Source: Weissella confusa (GTDB lineage Bacteria; Bacillota; Bacilli; Lactobacillales; Lactobacillaceae). Taken from it: DNA of 64,000 bases. The DNA lies in the NCBI GenBank assembly GCA_014332815.1, contig JACSZT010000008.1, forward strand, positions 273,398-337,397, read 5' to 3'. The notes under the pieces were generated by a model that did not search any database, was not told where the DNA came from, and was given only the letters and a program-made list of their open reading frames with translations. This document shows positions 19,122 through 30,702 of this stretch, in pieces (position 1 is the stretch's first letter; every line of letters starts with the position of its first letter). The translations under genes were made by a program, and so were the position numbers.

Positions 19122-20786
19122 ATGAGACAAAAGATTTCAACAAGTGTCGTTACTGGTCTAATCGCAACTGGCTTAAACTTCACACCAGTTCTAGCGGACA
19201 ATCATACTGTCACCACTGAAAGTGGTGCCGTACAAGGGCGTTCTGAGAACGGTGTTAATAGTTGGTTTAACGTTCCCTATGGCCACAGCGAACGTTATGA
19301 AGCGCCAACGACTCCAGTTGCATGGCAAGGTACTCGTGATGCAACTGTGCCCGGACAAGGTGATATCCAACTGGATAGTAGCAAATCTACGGTAAATGCC
19401 CCGGTCACTAAAGGATTTGAAAACGATCTAACGCTAGATATTTATCGGTCAAAAACCACGCACAAGAAATTACCAGTCCTTGTTTATATTCATGGTGGCA
19501 ATAATCAGAGTGGCCTCTCAACTGAACTATCAGGGGCGTCTTTTGTAAAAAGACATAACGCTATTTTTGTTTCAATTAACTATCGTTTGGGAGGCCTTGG
19601 CTTTAATCCTTTGCCAGCACTTAAAACGGGAACAAAAGCAGAAAATTCTGGTAACTTTGCCCTGCTCGACATGCACCAATCATTTAAATGGTTGCATGAT
19701 AACATTAGCCAGTTCGGAGGTGATCCTGACAATATTACCGCAGCGGGTTTCTCAGCTGGCGGACGAGATGTCATGGCAATGTTGATTTCTCCCATATTTA
19801 AGAACGATTTCAAACAGGCCATTGTCTTCAGTGGTGGTATGACCACTTCAAGCCCTGAAGATGCACAACAAATTTTTTCTCAAAAACTTGCCCCGCTGGT
19901 GGTTGATGACGGTATCAAACCCGACGTCGTAACCGCTAAAAAATGGCTTTTGTCTTCTGATGCTGAAGTAGCAGCTTACCTAAATAATTTGTCTGCTGAG
20001 CGGATTACCGCACAATTAGGTGGCGATGCTGGTATTCGGATGGCTGGGTTCCCCCATTTGTATCGGGATGGGTATGTTTTGCCAAAACAAGGTTTCAACA
20101 CTCAAAAATACTTGAATGTCCCAGTTTTAATGACCACTGGATCACAAGAATTTTCATTATTCGGATTAAGCGACCCGTACTTCAAATCAGCCTTTAGCGA
20201 TGGTAAGCTAACTGGAAAATCAACAATTGCCAAAGAATTCCGATTTGTGAATAAGTATGGTGGTGAATTGTACCAATATTTCAACGTACAACGATCAGCT
20301 GAAAAAATGACCAAACACCGCACCGCACCAACATATGCCCTACATTTGGATTTTGGTGCAGATAAAAATGCGATTGACCAAACCAGCCAAATGAAATTAC
20401 TGCGTTCATTTCACGGTGTATTTGTGCCATTGCTAGATACTGATAACACAAATTATAAGACATATGTCGGTAAAACTTATCAAAGCACCGGGGCCAAAGA
20501 GATCGCCAATACTTTCCAGAACTCAATCTATCGCTTCATGACCACTTCACACCCAAGCCAAGCAAAAAGCGATTGGCCACCTTTTACTGGCGAAGCAAAA
20601 AACATCCGCGTGTTATCCGCAACTGACAAGCGTGTCGAACAAAAGTTGATTCACGCTAACCAAAGTGGTCCGTCAATCATCAAGCAGATGCACCAAGATA
20701 AAACGTTAACATCTGAACAAAAGGACAAGCTGGTTCATGATGTTCTTAATGGGCGCTGGTTTAGTGCACCATTAACAAAATGGTAG
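19122..20786 (+). CDS. secreted carboxylesterase/lipase family protein
   Basis: 554 aa from the ATG at 19122, seven bases after AAAGGAGG. Residues 1-26 form a Sec signal peptide (KR start, hydrophobic core, VLADN cleavage zone). The carboxylesterase type-B fold is seen in GVNSWFNVPYG, VYIHGGNN (oxyanion hole, HGG), FVSINYRLGGLGF, GGDPDNITAAGFSAGG (nucleophile Ser in GFSAG, usual GESAG) and SFHGVFVPLL (catalytic His). Likely exported and active on short esters. The unusual Phe before Ser and the cre at the start are notable. Confidence 0.85.
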   Translation: MRQKISTSVVTGLIATGLNFTPVLADNHTVTTESGAVQGRSENGVNSWFNVPYGHSERYEAPTTPVAWQGTRDATVPGQGDIQLDSSKSTVNAPVTKGFENDLTLDIYRSKTTHKKLPVLVYIHGGNNQSGLSTELSGASFVKRHNAIFVSINYRLGGLGFNPLPALKTGTKAENSGNFALLDMHQSFKWLHDNISQFGGDPDNITAAGFSAGGRDVMAMLISPIFKNDFKQAIVFSGGMTTSSPEDAQQIFSQKLAPLVVDDGIKPDVVTAKKWLLSSDAEVAAYLNNLSAERITAQLGGDAGIRMAGFPHLYRDGYVLPKQGFNTQKYLNVPVLMTTGSQEFSLFGLSDPYFKSAFSDGKLTGKSTIAKEFRFVNKYGGELYQYFNVQRSAEKMTKHRTAPTYALHLDFGADKNAIDQTSQMKLLRSFHGVFVPLLDTDNTNYKTYVGKTYQSTGAKEIANTFQNSIYRFMTTSHPSQAKSDWPPFTGEAKNIRVLSATDKRVEQKLIHANQSGPSIIKQMHQDKTLTSEQKDKLVHDVLNGRWFSAPLTKW

Positions 20787-20828
20787 TTATCACCGAAAAA
20801 CAACAATAACATCACGGCTAAGCATATC

Positions 20829-20878
20829 AACAGTCGGCAAAATTTCGGTATTTAATCGGACTTTTGCCGACTGTTTTT
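20829..20878 (+). terminator. intrinsic terminator after the esterase gene
   Basis: AACAGTCGGCAAAA / TTTTGCCGACTGTT 14-bp perfect stem with T5 after it. Confidence 0.85.
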
Positions 20879-20951
20879 GATTTTGTGGTTAAACCGTTTT
20901 AGCTCTGTTAACATGTCAAATATTGCGACTGATTGCTACCAGTTCAGTCCA

Positions 20952-20986
20952 GAAAAAAACGGCATCTCAATCACGAGATACCGTTA
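20952..20986 (-). terminator. intrinsic terminator of the acc operon
   Basis: Minus strand: AACGGTATCTC / GAGATGCCGTT stem, loop GTGATT, then a T run, seven bases after the accA stop. Confidence 0.85.
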
Positions 20987-20992
20987 AGATTT

Positions 20993-21763
20993 CTAGTATT
21001 TATCAAATCGCATTTGTCGTTGCACCTTAATTGCTTCTGGTCCCAACTGGAACAGTTCGTCAATCGCTCGCAATAAATCGCGACGCAAGTTTGCATAAAA
21101 CAGGCTGCGATTGTTACCCTCGAGAATGACACGTTCCACGATATTTTTCGCCAATAATTCTTGTGGCGTTAAGCCCAACAAATCGGCCGCTTCTGGTGCA
21201 CGCTTGGCATCTTTGAACATAATTGAAGCAAACCCTTCAGGTGACAGCATCGCATAAATAGAATGCTCAAACATCCAAACTTGGTTCGCTGTCGCTAAAG
21301 CCAAAGCACCACCTGACCCACCTTCACCATAGATAATGGCAATCATCGGTACGGTGAACGACATGCTTTGCACGATGCTTTCCGCAATTGCTTGGCCGAC
21401 ACCACCTTCTTCCGCTGTTTTACCAGGAAAGGCACCAGGTGTATTAATCAACGTAATGATTGGTCGATTGAATTTGTTAGCTTGTTGCATCAGACGCAAC
21501 GCCTTACGATACCCACTCGCTTCAGGTGAACCATTACGGGTTTGAAGCTTTTCAGCCATCTCATCACCACGATTAATCGCAATCATCGTGACCGGTTGCT
21601 CACCGAGCATCCCCACACCACCAATCACGGCTGGATCATCACCTTGTGCACGGTCACCATGAAATTCTTGAAAATCAGTCACGATATTAGCAATCAAATC
21701 ACGCGCCAAGAAACGGTCTTCACGGGCGGCCCACGCAATTTCAATTGGTGTTAATTCACTCAT
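20993..21763 (-). CDS. accA: acetyl-CoA carboxylase carboxyltransferase subunit alpha
   Basis: 256 aa, the short form usual in Lactobacillales. Crotonase-like carboxyltransferase features: GNGSPEASGYRKALRLM, INTPGAFPGKTAEEGGVGQAIAES, IYGEGGSGGALALATAN and MLSPEGFASIMFKDA. With AccD it transfers the carboxyl from biotin to acetyl-CoA, giving malonyl-CoA for fatty acid synthesis. Starts two bases after the accD stop with GGAGGCG; last gene of accBCDA. Confidence 0.95.
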   Translation of the reverse strand: MSELTPIEIAWAAREDRFLARDLIANIVTDFQEFHGDRAQGDDPAVIGGVGMLGEQPVTMIAINRGDEMAEKLQTRNGSPEASGYRKALRLMQQANKFNRPIITLINTPGAFPGKTAEEGGVGQAIAESIVQSMSFTVPMIAIIYGEGGSGGALALATANQVWMFEHSIYAMLSPEGFASIMFKDAKRAPEAADLLGLTPQELLAKNIVERVILEGNNRSLFYANLRRDLLRAIDELFQLGPEAIKVQRQMRFDKY

Positions 21764-21765
21764 GA

Positions 21766-22611
21766 TTACGCCTCCAATGGTGCTTGATGCACACGCAATA
21801 ACTTGCCAATGTATGACTGTAACTCAGGACGTTGCACAATCGCATCAATAAATCCGCTTGCTTGCATGTGCTCAGCGCGTTGGAAGTCCTTTGGTAGGGT
21901 TTCATGAATCGTTTGTTCAATAACACGTCGACCAGCAAAGCCAACCAACGCGTGTGGTTCAGACAAAATAATATCGCCTTCCATAGCAAATGACGCTGTC
22001 ACACCACCCATTGTTGGATCAGTTAGGACAACCACATACAACAAACCAGCTTCACGATGACGTGCGACGGCTCCTGAGACCTTGGCAAGCTGCATGAGAC
22101 TCATAATACCTTCTTGCATGCGCGCACCACCAGAAGCCGAAAATAGGACAACTGGCAAGTGCTTAGCTGTGGCATCGTCGAACAAGCGGGCTAATTTCTC
22201 ACCCGTTTTCGCGCCTAATGATCCCATCATGAAACGTGCATCCATCACGGCAACTGCAGTTCGTCGACCATCAATGACCGCTTCACCAGTCATAACTGCT
22301 TCCTTCATGTCCGTCATTGCTTGTGCCTTGGCAAGTTTCTCAGGGTAACCAGGAAAGTCCGGCGTTGTCATTTCAACATCCGCATACCATTCGGAAAACT
22401 TATCCGTCATCAAATCAAGGCGTTGTTGCGCCCCCAAACGGAACCCGTAACCACAAACACCACAAACCAGGTATTCACCCAATTCTTCTTGGTATTGTTG
22501 GGCACCACAGTAGGCACAAGTTACCCAACTACCGGCCGGGACCTTATCAAACGCGTCCGGGTTAGGCGCATGCTTAAACTTATCAGCTTGATTATCAAAT
22601 AATTGGGTCAT
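21766..22611 (-). CDS. accD: acetyl-CoA carboxylase carboxyltransferase subunit beta
   Basis: 281 aa from the ATG at 22611, whose first bases overlap the accC stop (ATGA), so the two are coupled. N-terminal zinc ribbon CAYCGAQQY...CGVCGYG (two CxxC), then the carboxyltransferase core with FSASGGARMQEGIMSLMQ, VVLTDPTMGGVTASFAM and GFAGRRVIEQT. It partners with AccA. Confidence 0.95.
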   Translation of the reverse strand: MTQLFDNQADKFKHAPNPDAFDKVPAGSWVTCAYCGAQQYQEELGEYLVCGVCGYGFRLGAQQRLDLMTDKFSEWYADVEMTTPDFPGYPEKLAKAQAMTDMKEAVMTGEAVIDGRRTAVAVMDARFMMGSLGAKTGEKLARLFDDATAKHLPVVLFSASGGARMQEGIMSLMQLAKVSGAVARHREAGLLYVVVLTDPTMGGVTASFAMEGDIILSEPHALVGFAGRRVIEQTIHETLPKDFQRAEHMQASGFIDAIVQRPELQSYIGKLLRVHQAPLEA

Positions 22612-23984
22612 GGCGCTTGCACCTCTTCCTTTGACCACGCAGGCAAAAAGTCCGTTTCGACAAAATCAATTGGTACAAGGCCTCGCTGGACACGTTCATC
22701 CTTAACCAATGCCCGTTGCACCGCTAGATTAGTTGAAACACCACGCACAACCACTTCATCTAGCGTACGTGACAATTTTTTAAAGACATCATCACGGTTA
22801 TCCGCTGAAACAATCACCTTACCCAACATTGAGTCATAGTAAGGTTGCACAGTATCACCCGCATACATCGCTGAGTCAAACCGGATGCCCGGGCCGCCAA
22901 ATGGCAAGTACGTAAAGTCAACTTGGCCAGCACTTGGACGGAAATCATGCATCGGGTCTTCAGCATTCAAACGAACTTCAATCGCGTGTTGCTTAATTTG
23001 AATATCTTGTTGTTGGACTGGCAACGGCTCCCCAGCTGCAACGGCAATCTGCATCTTTACCAAGTCCAAACCAGTCACAGCTTCGGTAACCGGGTGTTCC
23101 ACTTGAATGCGTGTATTCATTTCCATGAAATAAAAGTTATTATCACGGTCAGCCAAGAACTCAAACGTTCCGGTGTTCTCGTAAGACAAGGCATTCGCCG
23201 CCTTGACCGCCAACACACCAAGCTCTGAACGCATATCACTCGTGACACCAACCGCTGGTGATACTTCAATCATCTTTTGGTGGTGACGTTGAATTGAACA
23301 GTCGCGCTCTGGGAAAAAGACCGTCTGACCCTGTTGATCACGCATGATTTGGACTTCGATGTGACGCACATTTGTCATCACCTTCTCAATATACATATCA
23401 GCTGAACCGAAAGCTAATTTCGCTTCGGCTTGTGCCCGCTCAAATTGTTGGGCCAGCTCTTCACGATTGTTTAGCAAACGCATGCCTTTACCGCCACCAC
23501 CAGCGGCTGCCTTCAACATGACTGGGTAACCAATTTGATCACTAACAGCGATTGCTTCGGCGCTATCGGTCAAAGTGCCAACACTACCGGGGATGACTGG
23601 CACACCTGCCGCGCGCATCGTTTCACGTGCTTGCGCCTTATCACCCATTAAGGCAATTGTTTCTGCGTGTGGTCCGATAAACGTGATGCCAACATCCGTC
23701 AACATATTCACAAACATGGCATTTTCAGACAGGAATCCGTAACCAGGGTGAACGGCATCAACACCTGTTAGTAAGGCCGCGCTCACGATATTTTTCATAT
23801 TCAAATATGAATCTTGAGGTCGTGGGCCACCAACCGCAATTGCCTCATCAGCTAATTGCACATGCAACGCTTCTTTGTCGACCGTACTGTAAATGGCCAC
23901 CGCTTTGATGTCCATCTCATGCAGTGCGCGAATAATGCGTACGGCGATTTCGCCACGGTTCGCTACCAAAACTTTTTTAAACAT
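22608..23984 (-). CDS. accC: acetyl-CoA carboxylase biotin carboxylase subunit
   Basis: 458 aa from the ATG at 23984 (GGAG six bases upstream), giving the family's MFKKVLVANRGEIAVR start; the longer frame to 24026 reads through the intercistronic hairpin. ATP-grasp motifs: VMLKAAAGGGGKGMRLL, EKVMTNVRHIEVQI, ERDCSIQRHHQKMIEVSPA and FLADRDNNFYFMEMNTRIQVEHPVTE. It carboxylates the biotin on AccB using ATP and bicarbonate. Confidence 0.96.
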   Translation of the reverse strand: MFKKVLVANRGEIAVRIIRALHEMDIKAVAIYSTVDKEALHVQLADEAIAVGGPRPQDSYLNMKNIVSAALLTGVDAVHPGYGFLSENAMFVNMLTDVGITFIGPHAETIALMGDKAQARETMRAAGVPVIPGSVGTLTDSAEAIAVSDQIGYPVMLKAAAGGGGKGMRLLNNREELAQQFERAQAEAKLAFGSADMYIEKVMTNVRHIEVQIMRDQQGQTVFFPERDCSIQRHHQKMIEVSPAVGVTSDMRSELGVLAVKAANALSYENTGTFEFLADRDNNFYFMEMNTRIQVEHPVTEAVTGLDLVKMQIAVAAGEPLPVQQQDIQIKQHAIEVRLNAEDPMHDFRPSAGQVDFTYLPFGGPGIRFDSAMYAGDTVQPYYDSMLGKVIVSADNRDDVFKKLSRTLDEVVVRGVSTNLAVQRALVKDERVQRGLVPIDFVETDFLPAWSKEEVQAP

Positions 23985-24000
23985 AATTAACTCCATCAAA

Positions 24001-24034
24001 TGAAAAGAGGCTGGAAAAATTCCCAACCCCTTTC
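24001..24034 (-). terminator. intercistronic hairpin between accB and accC
   Basis: Minus strand: GAAAGGGGTTGG / CCAGCCTCTTTTC imperfect 12-bp stem with a GAATTTTT loop, followed by TTTTC, ending just before the accC RBS. It may attenuate or process the message between accB and accC. Confidence 0.6.
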
Positions 24035-24037
24035 AAA

Positions 24038-24469
24038 CTATGCCGGTTGAACCGTATACAGGATATCATCGTATCCAACGACAGCTTCATTATCGACATT
24101 AACAGCCGTAATAACACCAGCAACGTCACTTTTTACTTCCGTCATCAATTTCATGGCTTCAACAATGGCCACCGTTTCACCGACAGCGACTGTGTCACCA
24201 ACTGATTTAAAGTTCGCAGCTTCTGGCTTTGGGGCCAAATAAACGGTACCAACAAGTGGTGCTTTAATCGTCACCGTTGTATCCACAACAACTGATTCGT
24301 CAGTCGGCGTTGCCACGTTGGCAGCTGGTTGTTGTGCCATCATAATTGGTGCTTGGTCGTTCTTGCTGAGATAAAGATGTGTTTCTTCAGTATCTAGCTT
24401 GAATTCACGTAATGAGCTCTGCTCAAAATCATGCATCAATGCTTGAATATCGCTTAAATTCAAACTCAT
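24038..24469 (-). CDS. accB: acetyl-CoA carboxylase biotin carboxyl carrier protein
   Basis: 143 aa. C-terminal biotinyl domain with VEAMKLM (the Lys is biotinylated) and GDTVAVGETVAIVEAM; an N-terminal helical part and an Ala/Pro/Thr-rich linker (residues ~40-65) are typical. First gene of accBCDA. No fab genes adjoin it, unlike the large fab-acc cluster of many lactobacilli. Two direct copies of GTATATCA lie 28-44 bases upstream of the ATG. Confidence 0.95.
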   Translation of the reverse strand: MSLNLSDIQALMHDFEQSSLREFKLDTEETHLYLSKNDQAPIMMAQQPAANVATPTDESVVVDTTVTIKAPLVGTVYLAPKPEAANFKSVGDTVAVGETVAIVEAMKLMTEVKSDVAGVITAVNVDNEAVVGYDDILYTVQPA

Positions 24470-24546
24470 GATATACCCCTAATTTCTATAAACATCGTAT
24501 ATCAAGTATATCACATCTCAACAGGCCTTTTCGGGCAGAAAAGGAG

Positions 24547-26562
24547 TTAAACCCCAAGTTGCAACTTCAATTCCATCACCGCATCACGCAAGCTAGCTGC
24601 TTCTTCGAAGTCCAAACGCTTAGCTGCTGCACGCATTTGATCTTCCAAATTGGCAATCATGGCTTCTTGATCTGGACGCGCCATATCCTTGAAGGCCACT
24701 TCTGTGAAGCTTGCAGACTTGTTGCTGTCATCGTCAGATTCGTGGGTGACCGCAATCAAACCACGAATTTCCTTCTTAATGGTGTGTGGTGTAATACCGT
24801 GTTCCTCATTATATGACATTTGGATAGCGCGACGGCGTGCCGTCTCATCCATAGCTGCCTTCATTGAGGCCGTCACATCATCCGCATACATAATGACGTG
24901 ACCATTCTCGTTACGAGCGGCACGTCCAATCGTCTGAATCAAAGAACGGGTATTGCGCAAGAAGCCTTCTTTATCGGCGTCCAAAATGGCCACCAATGAC
25001 ACTTCAGGCACGTCAATTCCTTCACGCAACAAGTTGATACCAACCAAGACGTCAAACTTACCCAAACGCAAATCACGGATGATCTCAGTTCGTTCAAGCG
25101 TCTTAATGTCTGAGTGCAAGTACTTAACCTTCACACCGACGTCTTCGAGATAGTCCGTCAAATCTTCAGCCATCTTCTTCGTCAACGTCGTCACAAAGAC
25201 ACGTTCATCCTTGGCGACACGCTCATTAATTTCACCCAACAAATCATCAATTTGACCCATAACCGGACGCACTTCAATTTCAGGATCCAGCAAACCAGTT
25301 GGACGAATAATTTGTTGCGCAACATCCTTGTTTGACACACGCTCTTCTTCATAATCACCCGGTGTGGCTGACATGTAGATAATTTGGTTAACGTGTTCTT
25401 CAAACTCATCCAGACGGAGCGGACGATTATCCAACGCTGATGGCAAACGGAATCCGTAATCAATCAACGTTTCCTTACGAGCGCGATCACCCTTATACAT
25501 ACCACGTACTTGTGGCATCGTCACGTGGGACTCATCGACAACAATCAAAAAATCATCCGGGAAAAAGTCGAGCAACGTAAATGGTGGCTCACCTGGTGCA
25601 CGACCATCCATGTGACGTGAATAGTTTTCAATACCGCTGGTGAAGCCCATTTCACGAATCATTTCAATATCGTACTCAGTACGTTGCTTTAAGCGTTGCG
25701 CCTCCAACAACTTACCTTCTTCTTCAAACACCTTCAATTGGGCGTCCAACTCGGCTTGGATTGTCTTCAAAGCACGCTCACGAATCTCATCATTGGTCAT
25801 AAAGTGGGTTGCTGGGAAGATGGTTGCCAAATCCAAATCAGCCGTCACTTCACCAGTCAACGAATCCACTTCGCGAATGCGATCAACTTCATCCCCAAAG
25901 AATTCAATGCGAATCGCCTTCGCGTCAGATGACGCTGGGAAGATTTCCAAAACATCCCCACGCGCACGGAAACGACCACGTTGGAAGTCGATATCATTGC
26001 GTTGGAATTGAATATCAACCAAGCGACGCATCAAATCATTACGCTCGATAATGTCACCAACACGAACGTTAATAACGTGATCATTATATTGTTCAGGACT
26101 ACCCAAACCAAAGATAGATGAGACTGAAGCCACCACGATGGTGTCGTTACGCGCTAGCAATGATGCCGTCGCTGAATTACGAAGCTTATCAATTTCATCA
26201 TTAATTGATGAGTCCTTTTCAATATACGTGTCAGAAGATGGCACATACGCTTCGGGTTGGTAGTAATCATAGTAAGACACGAAATACTCAACCGCATTAT
26301 TTGGGAAGAATTCCTTGAACTCACCATACAATTGGCCCGCCAAGGTCTTGTTGTGTGACAAAACCAAAACTGGCTTATTGGCCTGGGCAATGACGTTTGA
26401 AATGGTGAAGGTTTTTCCAGTTCCGGTTGCTCCCAACAAGATTTGTTCCTTAACGCCATTCTTCAAGCCAGTTACCAGCTTATCAATAGCTGTGGGTTGA
26501 TCCCCAGTTGGCTCATACTTTGACACAACCTCGTAGGTATGGCTGTCATCACGATTAATCAT
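24547..26562 (-). CDS. uvrB: UvrABC excision repair helicase subunit UvrB
   Basis: 671 aa, full length. Walker [11 protein letters not shown], the beta-hairpin region [33 protein letters not shown], helicase motifs [13 protein letters not shown] and [26 protein letters not shown], and the C-terminal UVR domain [21 protein letters not shown]. It verifies damage and loads UvrC. uvrA is not adjacent, and no LexA box is seen upstream. RBS is weak (AGTAGGC). Confidence 0.97.
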   Translation of the reverse strand: MINRDDSHTYEVVSKYEPTGDQPTAIDKLVTGLKNGVKEQILLGATGTGKTFTISNVIAQANKPVLVLSHNKTLAGQLYGEFKEFFPNNAVEYFVSYYDYYQPEAYVPSSDTYIEKDSSINDEIDKLRNSATASLLARNDTIVVASVSSIFGLGSPEQYNDHVINVRVGDIIERNDLMRRLVDIQFQRNDIDFQRGRFRARGDVLEIFPASSDAKAIRIEFFGDEVDRIREVDSLTGEVTADLDLATIFPATHFMTNDEIRERALKTIQAELDAQLKVFEEEGKLLEAQRLKQRTEYDIEMIREMGFTSGIENYSRHMDGRAPGEPPFTLLDFFPDDFLIVVDESHVTMPQVRGMYKGDRARKETLIDYGFRLPSALDNRPLRLDEFEEHVNQIIYMSATPGDYEEERVSNKDVAQQIIRPTGLLDPEIEVRPVMGQIDDLLGEINERVAKDERVFVTTLTKKMAEDLTDYLEDVGVKVKYLHSDIKTLERTEIIRDLRLGKFDVLVGINLLREGIDVPEVSLVAILDADKEGFLRNTRSLIQTIGRAARNENGHVIMYADDVTASMKAAMDETARRRAIQMSYNEEHGITPHTIKKEIRGLIAVTHESDDDSNKSASFTEVAFKDMARPDQEAMIANLEDQMRAAAKRLDFEEAASLRDAVMELKLQLGV

Positions 26563-26610
26563 ATTCGCCTACTCACTTTCTGCATTAATAGTTATTTTCT
26601 CTCAACAAAC

Positions 26611-26637
26611 ACAAAAGCCCACTGAGAACAGTGGACT
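26611..26637 (-). terminator. intrinsic terminator of the YfbR-like gene
   Basis: Minus strand: GTCCACTG / CAGTGGGC stem with TTCT loop, followed by TTTTG, in the uvrB upstream region. Confidence 0.75.
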
Positions 26638-26666
26638 TCTCTATTTATCATTATAACAACTTATGA

Positions 26667-27302
26667 CTACTTTGCATTGAAGATGCCGATGTAGATGCGT
26701 TGTAATTGTTCTGAACCTGGAAATTGCTCGTCCAGCAACTCTGGCAGCACCTCACGAATAAAGTAAGCCACACTTGGCATGTCACGGAAAGCGAAAATCG
26801 TTTCCAAGCTTTCCTTGTAAATTTCCAAGAACACAGGCTCTGGGTTACCCTTTTGTAATTCGCCGTATGCTTCATACAACAAGTCAACCTTATCAGCCAC
26901 TGACAAGATACGTCCTTCAAGCGTGTCATCCTTACCCTCGTGAAGACGACGCTTGTATGCTTCCTGCAACTCAACTGGAATCTCAGTCTTTACAAAGTTA
27001 TCTGACAATGAGTCTTCCACATCAGCCAACATTTGACGCAAGGTTGCTGACGCATACTTAACTGGTGTGCGAATATCACCGATAAAACGTTCCGTAATAT
27101 CGTGATTCAAAGCCTTTTCGTAAAGCATACGCCAGTTAACATCATTACCCGCTTGTTCTTCGATGTCACCCAAGAACTGCGCAGCCTCGGTAACCTTCCA
27201 TGAGTGGGCGGCCACTGAATGAGGTTGATACTTAAAGTACCCCGGTGCGCGTGTGATCATTTCAAGTTCATTCAAACCTGATAAATATTGATGCATCCCC
27301 AT
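26667..27302 (-). CDS. YfbR-like HD-domain 5'-deoxynucleotidase
   Basis: 211 aa; the first ATG of the frame touches GGAGG, so the ATG at 27302 (spacing nine) is chosen. HD-domain metal ligands: HSW (about residue 32), NHDITERFIGDIRTPVKY, which is the YfbR hallmark, and ADKVDLLYEA. Relatives dephosphorylate deoxyribonucleoside 5'-monophosphates and thus tune dNMP pools. Between camS and uvrB with its own terminator. Confidence 0.87.
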   Translation of the reverse strand: MGMHQYLSGLNELEMITRAPGYFKYQPHSVAAHSWKVTEAAQFLGDIEEQAGNDVNWRMLYEKALNHDITERFIGDIRTPVKYASATLRQMLADVEDSLSDNFVKTEIPVELQEAYKRRLHEGKDDTLEGRILSVADKVDLLYEAYGELQKGNPEPVFLEIYKESLETIFAFRDMPSVAYFIREVLPELLDEQFPGSEQLQRIYIGIFNAK

Positions 27303-27365
27303 TTCATTCATCCTCCCAAAAAAATATATTTTTACTACTATACTTGTTTAAGTTTATGAATGCAA

Positions 27366-27396
27366 GCAAAAAACCAGACCAAATTGGTCTGGTTTC
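27366..27396 (-). terminator. terminator of the pcrA-ligA-camS operon
   Basis: AACCAGACC / GGTCTGGTT stem around AAATT; T runs on both strands (TTTTTT on minus). It lies just after the camS stop. Confidence 0.85.
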
Positions 27397-27402
27397 AAAT
27401 AA

Positions 27403-28593
27403 TTAGTATGATCCTAGAATCGTAACTGTGTATTTGTTGTCCTTTGCGTCCGTCGTCACGTAAGCTTGCATACCTGTTGACGCTTCAATTCGAATTTGAA
27501 CTGGCACCCCATTTGGTAGGTAACTTGGTGCGATTTGCGCAATGTAATTAGCAAAACTTTGGATTTCGGTTGCTGAATAGAACTGTGTTGAGACTGTCAC
27601 ATTCAAACCACGCAACGTACCATCACGGTATGCGGCTTGACCAGTCACAGATGCCAAGTTAGGGAAGAATCCTTGTACCTTGTCGACAAAGTTTGTGAAG
27701 CTCGTGTTCAATGAACTTGCAACCGACTTTGATGACGTCGTACCTTCTTGCATTGGCAACACGACCGTTTGATTATTCAAGTCAGTCCATGAACCAAGTG
27801 CATCACCTGACTTAGATACGTTCCAGCTGTAGAAGCTACCACCAGCCAATGAATCATCCTTGGCTTGGGCGTACATCGCCACGTAGATTGGGACATCAGC
27901 AGGAATATCCTTCATTGCACGGTAACGCTTAACGACTTCAGCAGCCATTTCCTTACCGTGAGCAATGCGGTCAGCTTTATCAATATCTTGCGTAAAGCTA
28001 GGCCCATCTTTTTCCTTTTGATAAACGTCTTGGGTGTTCATTCCCATACCGATGACGATACCAGCCAACTTCAAGTTATCACCGTCTTGCGTCATGAAGT
28101 CTTGTTCTTCAATTGTTTGCAAGTAGATTGGTGCACGTGAATCGTCAGTCTTACCATTATCCTCAGGATTTAGTCCTGTTGGATTATCGCCTACCTTGCG
28201 ATTCAACCAATCTATAGCCGTTTTCATAGACAAGTATTGACCTTCTTGGAACACGTACTTAGATGTACTGAAATGCTCCTTAGAAAAGTCAAGCAACCCA
28301 TCTTCGAAACCAACGAGATTAAAGGTGTTACCGGAATTCAGTTGAGCCGTCAAGCCGCGGGTCTTGTTCGTCAAATACTTACCGTCCTTGACGACAGTCT
28401 TATAAACTGAGTCATCAGCTTTTCCAGTAACCTGAACACCCTTCTTTGATGAAGATGAGCGCGTCGTCTTCGTCGTACCAGAATTATTAACTGATGACGA
28501 ATTCTTTGAGAAAAAGTTACCAAAGAAGACCAATGCTACAGCCAAAACTGCCACAACAACTAGTGCAGCAATCCATTTAAGTGCACGCATCAT
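27403..28593 (-). CDS. camS: CamS family sex-pheromone-like protein without a lipobox
   Basis: 396 aa. The body (KDGKYLTNKTRGLTAQLN, NLVGFEDGLLDFSKEHF, YLSMKTAIDWLNRK, GIVIGMGMNT, FTNFVDKVQGFFPNL) and the pcrA-ligA-camS gene order identify CamS, whose signal peptide gives the cAM373-like pheromone in enterococci and staphylococci. Unusually, the N-terminus (hydrophobic residues 9-27, then Ser/Thr-rich) has no Cys, so no lipobox exists; it should be a single-pass membrane-anchored protein rather than a lipoprotein. Confidence 0.87.
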   Translation of the reverse strand: MMRALKWIAALVVVAVLAVALVFFGNFFSKNSSSVNNSGTTKTTRSSSSKKGVQVTGKADDSVYKTVVKDGKYLTNKTRGLTAQLNSGNTFNLVGFEDGLLDFSKEHFSTSKYVFQEGQYLSMKTAIDWLNRKVGDNPTGLNPEDNGKTDDSRAPIYLQTIEEQDFMTQDGDNLKLAGIVIGMGMNTQDVYQKEKDGPSFTQDIDKADRIAHGKEMAAEVVKRYRAMKDIPADVPIYVAMYAQAKDDSLAGGSFYSWNVSKSGDALGSWTDLNNQTVVLPMQEGTTSSKSVASSLNTSFTNFVDKVQGFFPNLASVTGQAAYRDGTLRGLNVTVSTQFYSATEIQSFANYIAQIAPSYLPNGVPVQIRIEASTGMQAYVTTDAKDNKYTVTILGSY

Positions 28594-28648
28594 GAAAAAC
28601 TCCTCTTACCCACTCGACACTACCATCGAGCGGTTTCGTTTTTGATTA

Positions 28649-30685
<2,037 letters not shown>

Positions 30686-30702
30686 TCAACAGTCCCTCTT
30701 TG

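Noticed and set aside
26563..26610. LexA/SOS box before uvrB
   Set aside because: No CGAAC-type dyad seen.
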